From NCBI GenBank assembly GCA_038117225.1, contig JAYOFM010000012.1:1-42527 (forward strand): a stretch of DNA of 42,527 bases, in the 5' to 3' direction. The position numbers and the translations under genes were made by a program. The notes below the pieces were generated by a model. That model did no database searches. It worked only from the letters and a program-made list of their open reading frames with translations, and was not told the DNA's origin. Positions 33,354-41,046 of the stretch are shown here, piece by piece; the stretch's first letter is position 1, and every line of letters starts with the position of its first letter. The DNA is from JAYOFM01 sp038117225. Its GTDB lineage: Bacteria; Pseudomonadota; Alphaproteobacteria; Rhodospirillales; Casp-alpha2.

Positions 33354-34547
33354 ATGTCCGACGCCACCCCGCCGAAGATCTTTCTGCAATCGGGACGCGA
33401 CAAGCGCCTCGGCGGCGGCCATCCGTGGGTCTACGCCAACGAAGTACGCATGGATGGCGATGCCAGGGCAATTCCGCCTGGGTCTCCGGTTACTCTTTGC
33501 CGCGTTGACGGCAAGCCGCTTGCCGTCGGCACCTTCAATTCCCATGCGTTAATCTGTTTTCGCGCCTTTTCCAGTGATCCGGAGACGGCGCTTGATCGCG
33601 GTTTCATCGCCGACCGCCTGCGCCGTGCCGTGGCCCTACGCACACGGCTGTTCGAGGGGCTCTACTATCGTGCGGTCCATGGCGAAGCGGATGGACTGCC
33701 AGGCCTGATTGTCGATCGCATGGGCGATGTGGTGGTGGCGCAATTGTCCACCGCCGGAACAGAAATGCTGCGCGATGACATCGTGGCGGCCATCGACGAG
33801 GTCATGACGCCGCGCGCCGTGGTACTGCGCAACGATGGGGCCGGGCGCAAGTTGGAAGGCCTCGAGGACGGTATCGACGTGGTGAAGGGTGATCTTCCGG
33901 GCACCGTCGAGGTCCACGAGGGCGCCCGGATCCTGCTCGCGGATCCACTGGCGGGCCAGAAGACAGGCTGGTTCTTCGATCAACGGAGCAACCGTGAGTT
34001 CGTCGCTGGGCTGTGTGATGGCGCCCGCGTGCTCGATCTCTATTCCTATGCGGGCCCCTTTGCCATCGCCGCCGCCGCCCGTGGCGCGCGCGACGTGGTC
34101 GCCATCGATCGCTCCAAGGGCGCGCTCGACCTAGCGCGGGAAAGCGCCGCGCGCGGTGGGTTCGCGCCACGCTGCCGAATCGAACAAGGTGATGCCTTTG
34201 GGGCTCTGGAAACCATGGGCAGCGCGCACGAAACCTTCGACGTGGTGTTTTGCGATCCGCCGGCCTTCGCCAAGTCGAAGCGCGAAGTGGGGCCGGCGCG
34301 TCAGGGCTATCGCAAGCTGGCGCGCCTCGCCGCCCGTGTGGTTACGCCGGGCGGCATGCTGGCGATGTCGTCATGTTCGCACAACGTCACCGGCGAAGCC
34401 TTCATGGAGGCCACGGCGCGCGGTATAAACCAGGCTGGCCGCCAGGGGCGCCTGATTCGCCAATTCGGCGCCGGTCCGGATCACCCCATTCATCCCATGC
34501 TGCCGGAAAGCGCATATTTGAAGTGTCTGGTGTTTCAGATCGACTGA
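33354..34547 (+). CDS. RlmI-like 23S rRNA (cytosine-C5) methyltransferase
   Basis: This 397-residue protein has an N-terminal PUA domain (KRLGGGHPWVYANEV) and a C-terminal SAM-dependent methyltransferase. The SAM loop is VLDLYSYAGPFAIAAAARGA near 226. The catalytic-type motif DVVFCDPPAFAKSK lies near 300, followed by SSCSHNV. These match the RlmI/YccW family, which methylates C1962 of 23S rRNA. The Cys in the SSCS motif is the expected catalytic residue. The ATG at 33354 is chosen because the PUA domain begins directly after it; the frame is open upstream but without homology. It is a single-gene unit converging with the Tam-like gene, 12 bases apart. Confidence 0.9.
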   Translation: MSDATPPKIFLQSGRDKRLGGGHPWVYANEVRMDGDARAIPPGSPVTLCRVDGKPLAVGTFNSHALICFRAFSSDPETALDRGFIADRLRRAVALRTRLFEGLYYRAVHGEADGLPGLIVDRMGDVVVAQLSTAGTEMLRDDIVAAIDEVMTPRAVVLRNDGAGRKLEGLEDGIDVVKGDLPGTVEVHEGARILLADPLAGQKTGWFFDQRSNREFVAGLCDGARVLDLYSYAGPFAIAAAARGARDVVAIDRSKGALDLARESAARGGFAPRCRIEQGDAFGALETMGSAHETFDVVFCDPPAFAKSKREVGPARQGYRKLARLAARVVTPGGMLAMSSCSHNVTGEAFMEATARGINQAGRQGRLIRQFGAGPDHPIHPMLPESAYLKCLVFQID

Positions 34548-34559
34548 ACGGCGACCGCG

Positions 34560-35354
34560 CTAACGCCGGGCAACCATGAACAAGCGTCGGAACGGGAACA
34601 GCGTCGTGCCATTGGCGCCTCTCGGATAGGCCGCCTGCACGACCGCCGAATAGGCGTCGAAGAAGGCTTTCCGTTCCGCATCGTCATCGAGACCGTCGAG
34701 CAGCGGCTTCAGGGCCGACCCCCGTGTCCACTCGGCGACCGCGTTGTCGCCGTCCAGCTCCTGTAGGTAGATGGTCTGCCAGATGTCCAGTTGCGCCACG
34801 TGGGGCGACAGCAGGGCGTGGTACTCCTCCGGTTCCAATACCGGGCGCACGCGGATCAGCGGAACCAGTCGCGCCGCCCAGCGGGCGTCCGATGCGATCT
34901 CGGTCATGGCGAGGTGCGACGGCGAGGCGTGGTTGTGCGGCATCTGCACGGCGAGAACGCCGCCGGGCACCAGATTACGGATCAGGTGCGGGAACAGTGC
35001 CGCGTGGTCGCCGACCCATTGCAAGGCGGCATTCGAGAATGTGAGGCGCGAAGGATTGGCCGGCTGCCAGGTCGCCGCGTCAGCCTCGATCCATACGTGT
35101 TGTGGGTGTTCGGCACGCGCCTTGGCGAGCATCTCCGGCGATGCGTCGATGCCGACGATTCGCGCCGATGGCCAGCGTCCGGCAAGCGCTGGCGCCAGAT
35201 TGCCGGGACCACACCCCAGATCATGCACAACGTCGAGCCCATCGACATCGATGCGGCCGAGTAGATCTAGCGCCGGGCGCAAACGGTGGTCACCGAAGCG
35301 CAAGTACTGTGCCGGATCCCAGACCGGCTGTCGCTTTTCCGGCTCAGTCGCCAT
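34560..35354 (-). CDS. Trans-aconitate 2-methyltransferase-like SAM methyltransferase
   Basis: This is a 264-residue class I methyltransferase close in length to E. coli Tam (252). N-terminal WDPAQYLRFGDHRLRPALDLL, then VHDLGCGPGNLAPAL (44-58), IVGIDASPEMLAKARAEHP and FSNAALQWVGDH are the Tam family signature. Tam methylates trans-aconitate, a toxic by-product of aconitase. The ATG at 35354 is chosen; it overlaps the isocitrate-lyase-family gene by 11 bases, and longer in-frame starts add a poorly conserved segment. Pairing with an enzyme of the isocitrate-lyase family and with a sensor kinase in one operon suggests organic-acid metabolism. The exact substrate is inferred. Confidence 0.85.
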   Translation of the reverse strand: MATEPEKRQPVWDPAQYLRFGDHRLRPALDLLGRIDVDGLDVVHDLGCGPGNLAPALAGRWPSARIVGIDASPEMLAKARAEHPQHVWIEADAATWQPANPSRLTFSNAALQWVGDHAALFPHLIRNLVPGGVLAVQMPHNHASPSHLAMTEIASDARWAARLVPLIRVRPVLEPEEYHALLSPHVAQLDIWQTIYLQELDGDNAVAEWTRGSALKPLLDGLDDDAERKAFFDAYSAVVQAAYPRGANGTTLFPFRRLFMVARR

Positions 35355-36234
35355 ACCGCGCGCTTTCGGCGTCATAGGCGGGAAATCCGACGATGTCTTG
35401 TAGATGTATAAAATCGACATCCGCAGCGGGCCGGCCGCCACTGGCGAGGATCGCCAGTGAGCGTTCCATCGCCGCGATGGAGGCCAACAGCAGAGTCAGC
35501 GGATACGCCGCCAAGCGGAATCCCAGTTCGGCGAGCCGTGCTGGCGGCAACACCGGCGTATCGCCGCCGTCCAGCATGTTGGCCAAGCAGGGGACGTCGA
35601 CGGCGGCGCAGAACCGCGCCATCTGATCCTCATCCCGTGGCGCCTCCAGGAACACCATGTCGGCGCCGAGATCGGCGAAGCGGCAAACGCGTTCCAGGGC
35701 TTCATCAAAGCCATGGGTGGCATTCGCGTCGGTACGCGCCAAAACCATGATATCGCCACCGGCCGCGCGCACTTCGTCGCGGGCGTCGATGGCGGCCCGC
35801 ATGCGGGCCAGCGCCTCGGTCCGCTCGACCACCTGCTTGCCGCGGGTATGGCCGCAGCGTTTCGGCGCCACTTGATCCTCGATCATGACGCTGGCGAGGC
35901 CGGCGGCGGCATACCCGGTTACCGTCCGTTTGACGTTGAGCGCGTTGCCGTAACCGGTGTCGCCGTCACCCAGAACCGGAATCGCCACCGCACTCGCGAC
36001 GTCGCGGCCATGGTCGGCCATTTCCGCGTAACTGATCAATCCGGTATCAGGCAGACCCAGACGGGTCCCAGCGACGGCGAAACCGCTAAGGAACGTGGCC
36101 TTGAAACCAGCCAGCGCGACCAGCCGCGCCGAAACGGCATCGAAGCAGCAGGGCATGAGCAGCAGGCCCGGTTTCGCGAGCAATAGGCGTAGCGCCCGCG
36201 CTCCGTCACCCGGTCTAATCGGCGGGTCGGTCAT
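35344..36234 (-). CDS. Isocitrate lyase/PEP mutase-family enzyme
   Basis: This 296-residue protein belongs to the isocitrate lyase/phosphonomutase superfamily. GDGDTGYGNALNVKRTV (89-105) carries the metal-binding Asp pair. IEDQVAPKRCGHTRGK (118-133) corresponds to the active-site loop with the catalytic Cys in CGH, as in 2-methylisocitrate lyase and PEP mutase-like lyases. Full isocitrate lyase is about 430 residues or longer, so this is a short lyase: 2-methylisocitrate lyase, carboxyvinyl-carboxyphosphonate mutase and oxaloacetate decarboxylase types are all possible. The gene overlaps the histidine kinase stop by 4 bases (ATGA) and the Tam-like start by 11. Confidence 0.88.
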   Translation of the reverse strand: MTDPPIRPGDGARALRLLLAKPGLLLMPCCFDAVSARLVALAGFKATFLSGFAVAGTRLGLPDTGLISYAEMADHGRDVASAVAIPVLGDGDTGYGNALNVKRTVTGYAAAGLASVMIEDQVAPKRCGHTRGKQVVERTEALARMRAAIDARDEVRAAGGDIMVLARTDANATHGFDEALERVCRFADLGADMVFLEAPRDEDQMARFCAAVDVPCLANMLDGGDTPVLPPARLAELGFRLAAYPLTLLLASIAAMERSLAILASGGRPAADVDFIHLQDIVGFPAYDAESARYGD

Positions 36235-37655
36235 ATGGCTTCCGGCGCCATCGTCGGCATGGCGATGCGAAACAGCGTGCCGGTGGCGTCACTGCGTACC
36301 ATCTCGACGTTACCCCGGTGGGATTTGACGATGTCGTTGACGATGGGCAGACCGAGACCCGTGCCGCCCTTCTTGACCGATCCCGCGAATGGCTGAAACA
36401 GGTTCTGGCGGGCCTTTTCCGGCAAACCCGGGCCATCATCCGCGACGTCGATGACAACATTGCCATCATTTGAGCTGGCGGCGACGATCACGGTTGTCGA
36501 TCCCGCTTCGACGGCATTCAGCGTCAAATTGTAGAGGGCGCGGCGCAGCAGGCCGTAATCCGCCGTCATGGCAAGATCGCCGGAGACGCGGTTTTCAACC
36601 TGGGCCGTCGTCACCTCCTTGGCGCCGTCGTCGGCGGAGGAAGAAAATTCCTGCGCGACATCGTTGACGAGATCACGCAGGTGGAAAAGCTCGGGACGCA
36701 GCACCGGTGCCTGATCGTTGGCAAACCGCAGTGACTGGCTGCAAAGATTGATGGCGCGATCGATGGCGTTATAGAGCCTCGGCGCCATTTTCTTGACTTC
36801 GGGGTCGTCGATATCGGCGAGTCGGTCAGAGACCAGGACGGCGGTTGCCAAGGTATTGCGGAGATCGTGGTTGACCTTGGCGACGGCGGCGCCGAGCGCG
36901 GCCAGGTGATTTTTCTGGCGCAGCGAGGCGCGGAGTTCTTCCTGCATGATCGCCAACTCTCGCTGCGCCATGCCGATTTCGTCGGAGCGGCCGGTGGTCG
37001 GCACCATGCTGTGTTGGTGTTCCGGATCGGCGCGGAAACGCGCCATGCTTCGGGTGATGCGTCGCATCGGCCGCACCATCAACCATTGCAGACTGAGATA
37101 GACCAATGTGGCGGTAAACAGCGAAATTATGATCGACAGGTTAAAAATTCGCGCCGAAAAATCGAACATGGCGTCGCGCATGGGAGCCTCGTCGACGATC
37201 ACCTCGACGACGATATCCTTGCCCTTGGGCGGCACGCCGACGATGCGCAGCACCCGGTTTTCGGTCTGCGCCAAGGTCATGAAGGCGTTGACGATGAATC
37301 CGAAAAACGTGGCTTCGCGGAGATCGTATGTGGCGTCGACCGTGGGCGGCATGTCGCGGCCCAACATGAGGACCCGGGAATCAGGCCGATTGAGAACAAT
37401 GCCGTAGGCATCGGTGTGAAAAAGCAGCGTGTTGGATAGTTCCTTGCCCGGGTCCTGTTCGGGCATGGCATTGAGCGCCAACAGGGATAGGTAGGCCTTG
37501 GCGATGGACTCCTCCATGTAGGTCTTGCGATATCGCGACACCGACGGCGTCCAGATCAAAAATTCCGCCAAAATCACAAACAGCACCGTCAGCACCAGTA
37601 ATCGGGCCGACAGACTTGTCAGGGCGGATGGAAGCTCTCGATCACGCGTGGCCAT
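36231..37655 (-). CDS. Membrane sensor histidine kinase, orphan
   Basis: This 474-residue sensor kinase has a first membrane span (LLVLTVLFVILAEFLIWTP), a periplasmic sensor of about 130 residues, a second span (IISLFTATLVYLSLQWLMV) and a HAMP domain (RPMRRITRSMARF). The phosphoacceptor box is AAVAKVNHDLRNTLATAV (His about 262), a variant of the usual HEIRTP form, followed by the ATPase motifs LYNLTLNAVEAG, VADDGPGLP and GGTGLGLPIVNDIV. There is no response regulator gene beside it. Its stop overlaps the start of the isocitrate-lyase-family gene (ATGA), linking the sensor to a metabolic enzyme. Confidence 0.9.
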   Translation of the reverse strand: MATRDRELPSALTSLSARLLVLTVLFVILAEFLIWTPSVSRYRKTYMEESIAKAYLSLLALNAMPEQDPGKELSNTLLFHTDAYGIVLNRPDSRVLMLGRDMPPTVDATYDLREATFFGFIVNAFMTLAQTENRVLRIVGVPPKGKDIVVEVIVDEAPMRDAMFDFSARIFNLSIIISLFTATLVYLSLQWLMVRPMRRITRSMARFRADPEHQHSMVPTTGRSDEIGMAQRELAIMQEELRASLRQKNHLAALGAAVAKVNHDLRNTLATAVLVSDRLADIDDPEVKKMAPRLYNAIDRAINLCSQSLRFANDQAPVLRPELFHLRDLVNDVAQEFSSSADDGAKEVTTAQVENRVSGDLAMTADYGLLRRALYNLTLNAVEAGSTTVIVAASSNDGNVVIDVADDGPGLPEKARQNLFQPFAGSVKKGGTGLGLPIVNDIVKSHRGNVEMVRSDATGTLFRIAMPTMAPEAI

Positions 37656-37697
37656 GGCGAAAAGTGTAGCGTCCGCGTCCAGCCGCCGAAAGCCGGA

Positions 37698-39125
37698 TCA
37701 GCCGAACCACGAGAGAAAGCGCACCAGTTTCTTGGTCCGCTCGCTAAACAACGACGGTGTGTAGAAGCTGCCGGCGGCGCGTTTCGAGACCTCGCCCAGC
37801 GTCGGATAAGGCGCAATCATCTGTGCGATGGCACCGACCTTGGCCTTGGTTGACATGGCCAACACCCAGGTATGGATCAATTCACCGGCCGCGCGGCCGA
37901 CGATGCCGCAGCCGAGGATTCTTCCCTTCGGCGTGACGATGGCCTTGACCATGCCCTCGGTCTCGCCTTCGGCCTGGGCGCGGTCGTTTTCATGATACGG
38001 CCAGCGCAGGATGCGAATATCGTGCCCCTGATCGCGCGCTTCCGCTTCCGTCAGGCCGACCTGAGCCAGTTCCGGCGTCGTGTAGGTTACCCACGGCACG
38101 GTCGAGTGATCGGCCGTGGCCGGCATGCGGAACAGTGCGTTCTTGATGACCACGCCGGCATGATAGCCGGCCACGTGCGTGAACTGCAGGCCCCCGGCCA
38201 CGTCACCGATGGCAAAAACCTTCTTGTTGTTCGTCCGCATACGCGCATCGACCTGAATGCCCTTCGGCGTGTAGGCGATTCCGGCCGCCTCCAAATCCAG
38301 GCCGTTCACGTTCGGCCGCCGCCCGGTGGCGACCAGCAGATCATCGGCGTCCAGGCGTTCCTCGCCGGTCGTATCGTCGGTAAGAACAACGGCGATGCCA
38401 TCACCGGATTTCTCGACACGGGCGATGTTGACGCCCTCGCGGATAATGAGACCGTCCTCGTCCAGTTTCCGGCGCACAACGGCGACCAGTTCCGGATCGT
38501 CCTTGGGCATGATGCTGAACAATTCCAGCACCGTGACCTCGACGCCGAGTTGGCGATGCGCCTGGGCAAGCTCGATGCCGATCGGGCCACCGCCGATGAC
38601 GATCAGGCGCTTCGGCAGATGGTCGCGGTAGAACACCGTCTCGTTGGTCAGATAGTCGACGTCCGCAAGTCCCGGAATCGGTGGTACGAATGCCGAGGAA
38701 CCAGTAGCGATGATGACGCGACGCGCTCGCACGACGGTATCGCCGGCGGCAACGGTGCGGGGGCCCGTAAAGCGCGCCGCCGCTTCGATGACGGTGACCC
38801 CCAAGGCCTCGAACCGCTCCACTGAATCGTTCGGGGCGATGGCGCCGATGGCGCCGTGGACGTGACGAAAAACGCCACCGGCGTCGATCATGGGGGCGCC
38901 GGCGGACACGCCAAAGCGGCCGGCATCCCGGATGCCCTGCGCGCTGTGTCCCGCCGCGAGCAGTGCTTTCGACGGTACACAGCCGTAGTTGAGGCAGTCG
39001 CCACCCATCTTGCCGCTTTCGCACAGCACCACGGAGGCACCCATCTGCGAGGCGCCAGCAGCGACCGACAGGCCGGCGGAACCACCGCCGATGACACAGA
39101 GATCGACATCCAGGTCTATTGGCAT
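37698..39125 (-). CDS. Mercuric-reductase/dihydrolipoamide-dehydrogenase-like FAD oxidoreductase
   Basis: This is a 475-residue pyridine nucleotide-disulfide oxidoreductase. FAD binds at CVIGGGSAGLSVAAG (10-24). The redox-active disulfide is C44-C49 in GGDCLNYGCVPSKAL. NAD(P) binds at LIVIGGGPIGIELAQAHRQL near 175. The C-terminal interface reads IAPYPTLGE, where lipoamide dehydrogenases have AHPTLSE: the catalytic base His is Tyr, so lipoamide activity is unlikely. There is no N-terminal mercury-binding domain and no C-terminal Cys pair, so it is not a true MerA. The ATG at 39125 has AGGAG seven bases upstream. It follows the TVP38-like membrane gene. Confidence 0.9.
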   Translation of the reverse strand: MPIDLDVDLCVIGGGSAGLSVAAGASQMGASVVLCESGKMGGDCLNYGCVPSKALLAAGHSAQGIRDAGRFGVSAGAPMIDAGGVFRHVHGAIGAIAPNDSVERFEALGVTVIEAAARFTGPRTVAAGDTVVRARRVIIATGSSAFVPPIPGLADVDYLTNETVFYRDHLPKRLIVIGGGPIGIELAQAHRQLGVEVTVLELFSIMPKDDPELVAVVRRKLDEDGLIIREGVNIARVEKSGDGIAVVLTDDTTGEERLDADDLLVATGRRPNVNGLDLEAAGIAYTPKGIQVDARMRTNNKKVFAIGDVAGGLQFTHVAGYHAGVVIKNALFRMPATADHSTVPWVTYTTPELAQVGLTEAEARDQGHDIRILRWPYHENDRAQAEGETEGMVKAIVTPKGRILGCGIVGRAAGELIHTWVLAMSTKAKVGAIAQMIAPYPTLGEVSKRAAGSFYTPSLFSERTKKLVRFLSWFG

Positions 39126-39176
39126 GGTCTGCTCCTGTGTCACCTTAACGCCCCGCGGAACGCCTTCGATGCCGCG

Positions 39177-39947
39177 TCAGCCGCCTTGGTTACGGCTCTT
39201 GATACGTTTGTAAACGACCGGGATCAGCGATAGCAGCGCCAGCCCGATGATCGGCGTGAGAATTTCTGGTTGGAAAATGATGCCGAGGTCCGGTGTGCCA
39301 CCGCTATCGAAGATGGCACCGAGGCCATTGCCGACACTGCAATAGACGAGGCTTCCGGGGATGATGCCGAAGAACGTCCCAATGACATAGGTGCGGACGG
39401 GCACGCCAAGGAATGCAGGAACCAGATTAACTAGCCAGAATGGAAATAACGGAACCAGACGCAGCACCAGCATGTAGCTCATGGCATTTTCTCGGAAGCC
39501 GGACTCCATCTTCTTGATCGCGGCGCCCGCCTTGGCGCGAAAAAAATCCGCAAGGGCATAGCGCGCGATGAGAAAAATAATCGTCGCGCCGACGGTTGCA
39601 CTGGCGACGATGTAGACCGCAGCTTCGACCGTACCGAACAGGAAGCCACCGGCAAGGGTTGCCCAGATCGCACCCGGCAGCGAAAACGCGACCATCACTG
39701 CGTATGCCGCACCGAAGACCAGGATCGCCTGCAGCCGGTTGTTTTCAGTCCATGCCAACAGGGCCTCGCGGTTTTCCTTCAGGGCCTCGAAGGTCAGGAA
39801 GCGATCAAGATCGAGCACGAAGAACGCAACGATCCCACAGATGATAATCACCACGGGCAAGAGCTTGAGCCATGGCGATTTGCCGGCGTCTGCCGGCGGT
39901 TCGGCAGTGGGTTTCGTGCCGGCGGGGTCTTCTGAAAAATCGGGCAT
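39177..39947 (-). CDS. TVP38/TMEM64 (VTT-domain) membrane protein
   Basis: This 256-residue integral membrane protein belongs to the TVP38/TMEM64 (SNARE-associated, DedA-related) family. A first span (LLPVVIIICGIVAFFVLDL) precedes the VTT core: FSLPGAIWATLAGGFLFG, then a re-entrant region, and RLVPLFPFWLVNLVPAFLGV with its conserved Arg and Pro. A final span leads to a basic tail (KRIKSRNQGG). The start at 39947 has AAGG eight bases upstream; an ATG seven codons earlier is possible. It is 51 bases upstream of the mercuric-reductase-like gene. Fused proteins joining these two domains exist in other bacteria, as I recall, which supports joint function at the membrane. Confidence 0.88.
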   Translation of the reverse strand: MPDFSEDPAGTKPTAEPPADAGKSPWLKLLPVVIIICGIVAFFVLDLDRFLTFEALKENREALLAWTENNRLQAILVFGAAYAVMVAFSLPGAIWATLAGGFLFGTVEAAVYIVASATVGATIIFLIARYALADFFRAKAGAAIKKMESGFRENAMSYMLVLRLVPLFPFWLVNLVPAFLGVPVRTYVIGTFFGIIPGSLVYCSVGNGLGAIFDSGGTPDLGIIFQPEILTPIIGLALLSLIPVVYKRIKSRNQGG

Positions 39948-40128
39948 CGACTGACCTTGCTGCGGCATTTCGGGGGATCGGACGAGGGGCGGTGCTTTAC
40001 CGCATATTAGTTACCACGTATTTAGAGCCAAGCTTGGCCCCACGACAAGCCGCGCGCGCGGGAAATCGGCTCTCGGTCGGTCAAAGTGTCGTGATCAAGC
40101 GGGGCGGCCCAGAAACCCCGTCAGACCG

Positions 40129-40157
40129 TTGACTTGCCTCGGTGGAAGCCGTATACA
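40129..40157 (+). promoter_or_regulatory. rpmH: Strong sigma70-like promoter of rpmH
   Basis: TTGACT (40129-40134) and TATACA (40152-40157) are separated by exactly 17 bases, the best promoter match in the window. Transcription would begin near 40164, giving a leader of about 20 bases before the rpmH start. It would also drive rnpA, yidD and yidC. Confidence 0.75.
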
Positions 40158-40185
40158 GCGCGCGGTTTCCAAGAGGAGTGGCCCC

Positions 40186-40320
40186 GTGAAACGCACATTT
40201 CAGCCAAGCAAGCTGGTTCGCAAGCGCCGGCATGGTTTCCGCCATCGCATGGCCAGCGTCGGCGGTCGTCGTGTCCTGGCGACGCGCCGGTCCAAGGGGC
40301 GCAAGCGGCTATCCGCCTGA
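40186..40320 (+). CDS. rpmH: 50S ribosomal protein L34
   Basis: L34 is a small basic protein of the large ribosomal subunit. The 44 residues read (M)KRTFQPSKLVRKRRHGF and end KGRKRLSA, the near-invariant L34 sequence. Translation starts with GTG at 40186, with AGAGGAG seven bases upstream. The gene is first in the conserved rpmH-rnpA-yidD-yidC cluster, here without a neighbouring dnaA. Confidence 0.98.
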   Translation: MKRTFQPSKLVRKRRHGFRHRMASVGGRRVLATRRSKGRKRLSA

Positions 40321-40352
40321 TCTCCTCGGGCGGCTCTAGAATTCAGAATCCC

Positions 40353-40739
40353 GTGACCGACACCCCAAAGGTGGTTCGCATGAAGCGACGCCGCGATTTC
40401 CTTAGCGCAGCGCGACACGGCCGGAAATGGGCCGCGCCGGGCCTCGTTCTGCAGTCCCGCCGGCGGAAGGCGGGTGAGGTTTCAGGCGAGGTATCGGATA
40501 TCGACGTTCGGGTCGGCTTCACCGTCAGTCGCAAGGTTGGCAACGCGGTGGCGCGCAATCGCGCTCGCCGCCGCCTACGCGCCGCCCTCGATACGCTGCC
40601 GGCGGCGCGAATTCAAACGGGCCTCGATGTTGTCGTTATCGGTCGCCGCGCCACGCTGACCCGCCGCTTCGATGCCCTGGTCACGGACCTGTCGCAAGCG
40701 CTTGGCAAACTCGATAGCCTGCGGGACGCCGCGACATGA
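40353..40739 (+). CDS. rnpA: Ribonuclease P protein component
   Basis: RnpA binds RNase P RNA and helps process tRNA precursors. With the GTG start at 40353 the protein has 128 residues. KRRRDFLSAARHGRKWAAPG is the N-terminal signature, FTVSRKVGNAVARNRARRRL holds the RNR motif that contacts the RNA, and the middle DVVVIGRRATLT strand follows. An ATG at 40380 (MKRRRDFL) has a better ribosome binding site (AAAGGTGG, five bases upstream) but would leave almost no residues before the KRRRDF motif; I keep the GTG with reserve. It is 32 bases after rpmH, and its stop overlaps the yidD start. Confidence 0.93.
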   Translation: MTDTPKVVRMKRRRDFLSAARHGRKWAAPGLVLQSRRRKAGEVSGEVSDIDVRVGFTVSRKVGNAVARNRARRRLRAALDTLPAARIQTGLDVVVIGRRATLTRRFDALVTDLSQALGKLDSLRDAAT

Positions 40740-41032
40740 CTCGTGCTTTCAGGAGTTTTATGGGTTGGTTGTTACGTCTTCCCATCCATGTCTATCGTTT
40801 GGCGATCTCCCCCTATTTACCCATGAGTTGCCGGTTCAGCCCGACGTGCTCGTCCTACGCAATGGAGGCCCTGCGGCTACATGGCCCCCTGAGCGGCGGG
40901 TGGCTTGCCCTGCGGCGCATTTTTCGTTGCCATCCATGGGGTGAATCGGGGCATGATCCGGTCCCGCTTGCCAATACGGGCGACCCTTCGTGCGCGGGTA
41001 CAGATTGCCGGCACGGCGCCTCTTCGCACTGA
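40736..41032 (+). CDS. yidD: Membrane protein insertion efficiency factor YidD
   Basis: YidD is a small membrane-associated protein that helps insertion of inner-membrane proteins with YidC. The 98-residue sequence has an amphipathic start (FMGWLLRLPIHVYRLAISPYLP) (given by parts FMGWLL and ISPYLP) and the family signature CRFSPTCSSYAMEAL, then GPLSGGWLALRRIFRCHPWG with the typical CHPW. The C-terminus has two additional Cys (SCAGTDCRHGA), unusual and of unknown significance. The ATG overlaps the rnpA stop (ATGA). It lies 14 bases before yidC. Confidence 0.95.
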   Translation: MTRAFRSFMGWLLRLPIHVYRLAISPYLPMSCRFSPTCSSYAMEALRLHGPLSGGWLALRRIFRCHPWGESGHDPVPLANTGDPSCAGTDCRHGASSH

Positions 41033-41046
41033 CTGACGGAAACACG

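Noticed and set aside
37698..39125. True mercury resistance (merA) gene
   Set aside because: The N-terminal metal-binding domain and C-terminal Cys pair are missing, and no other mer genes are nearby.
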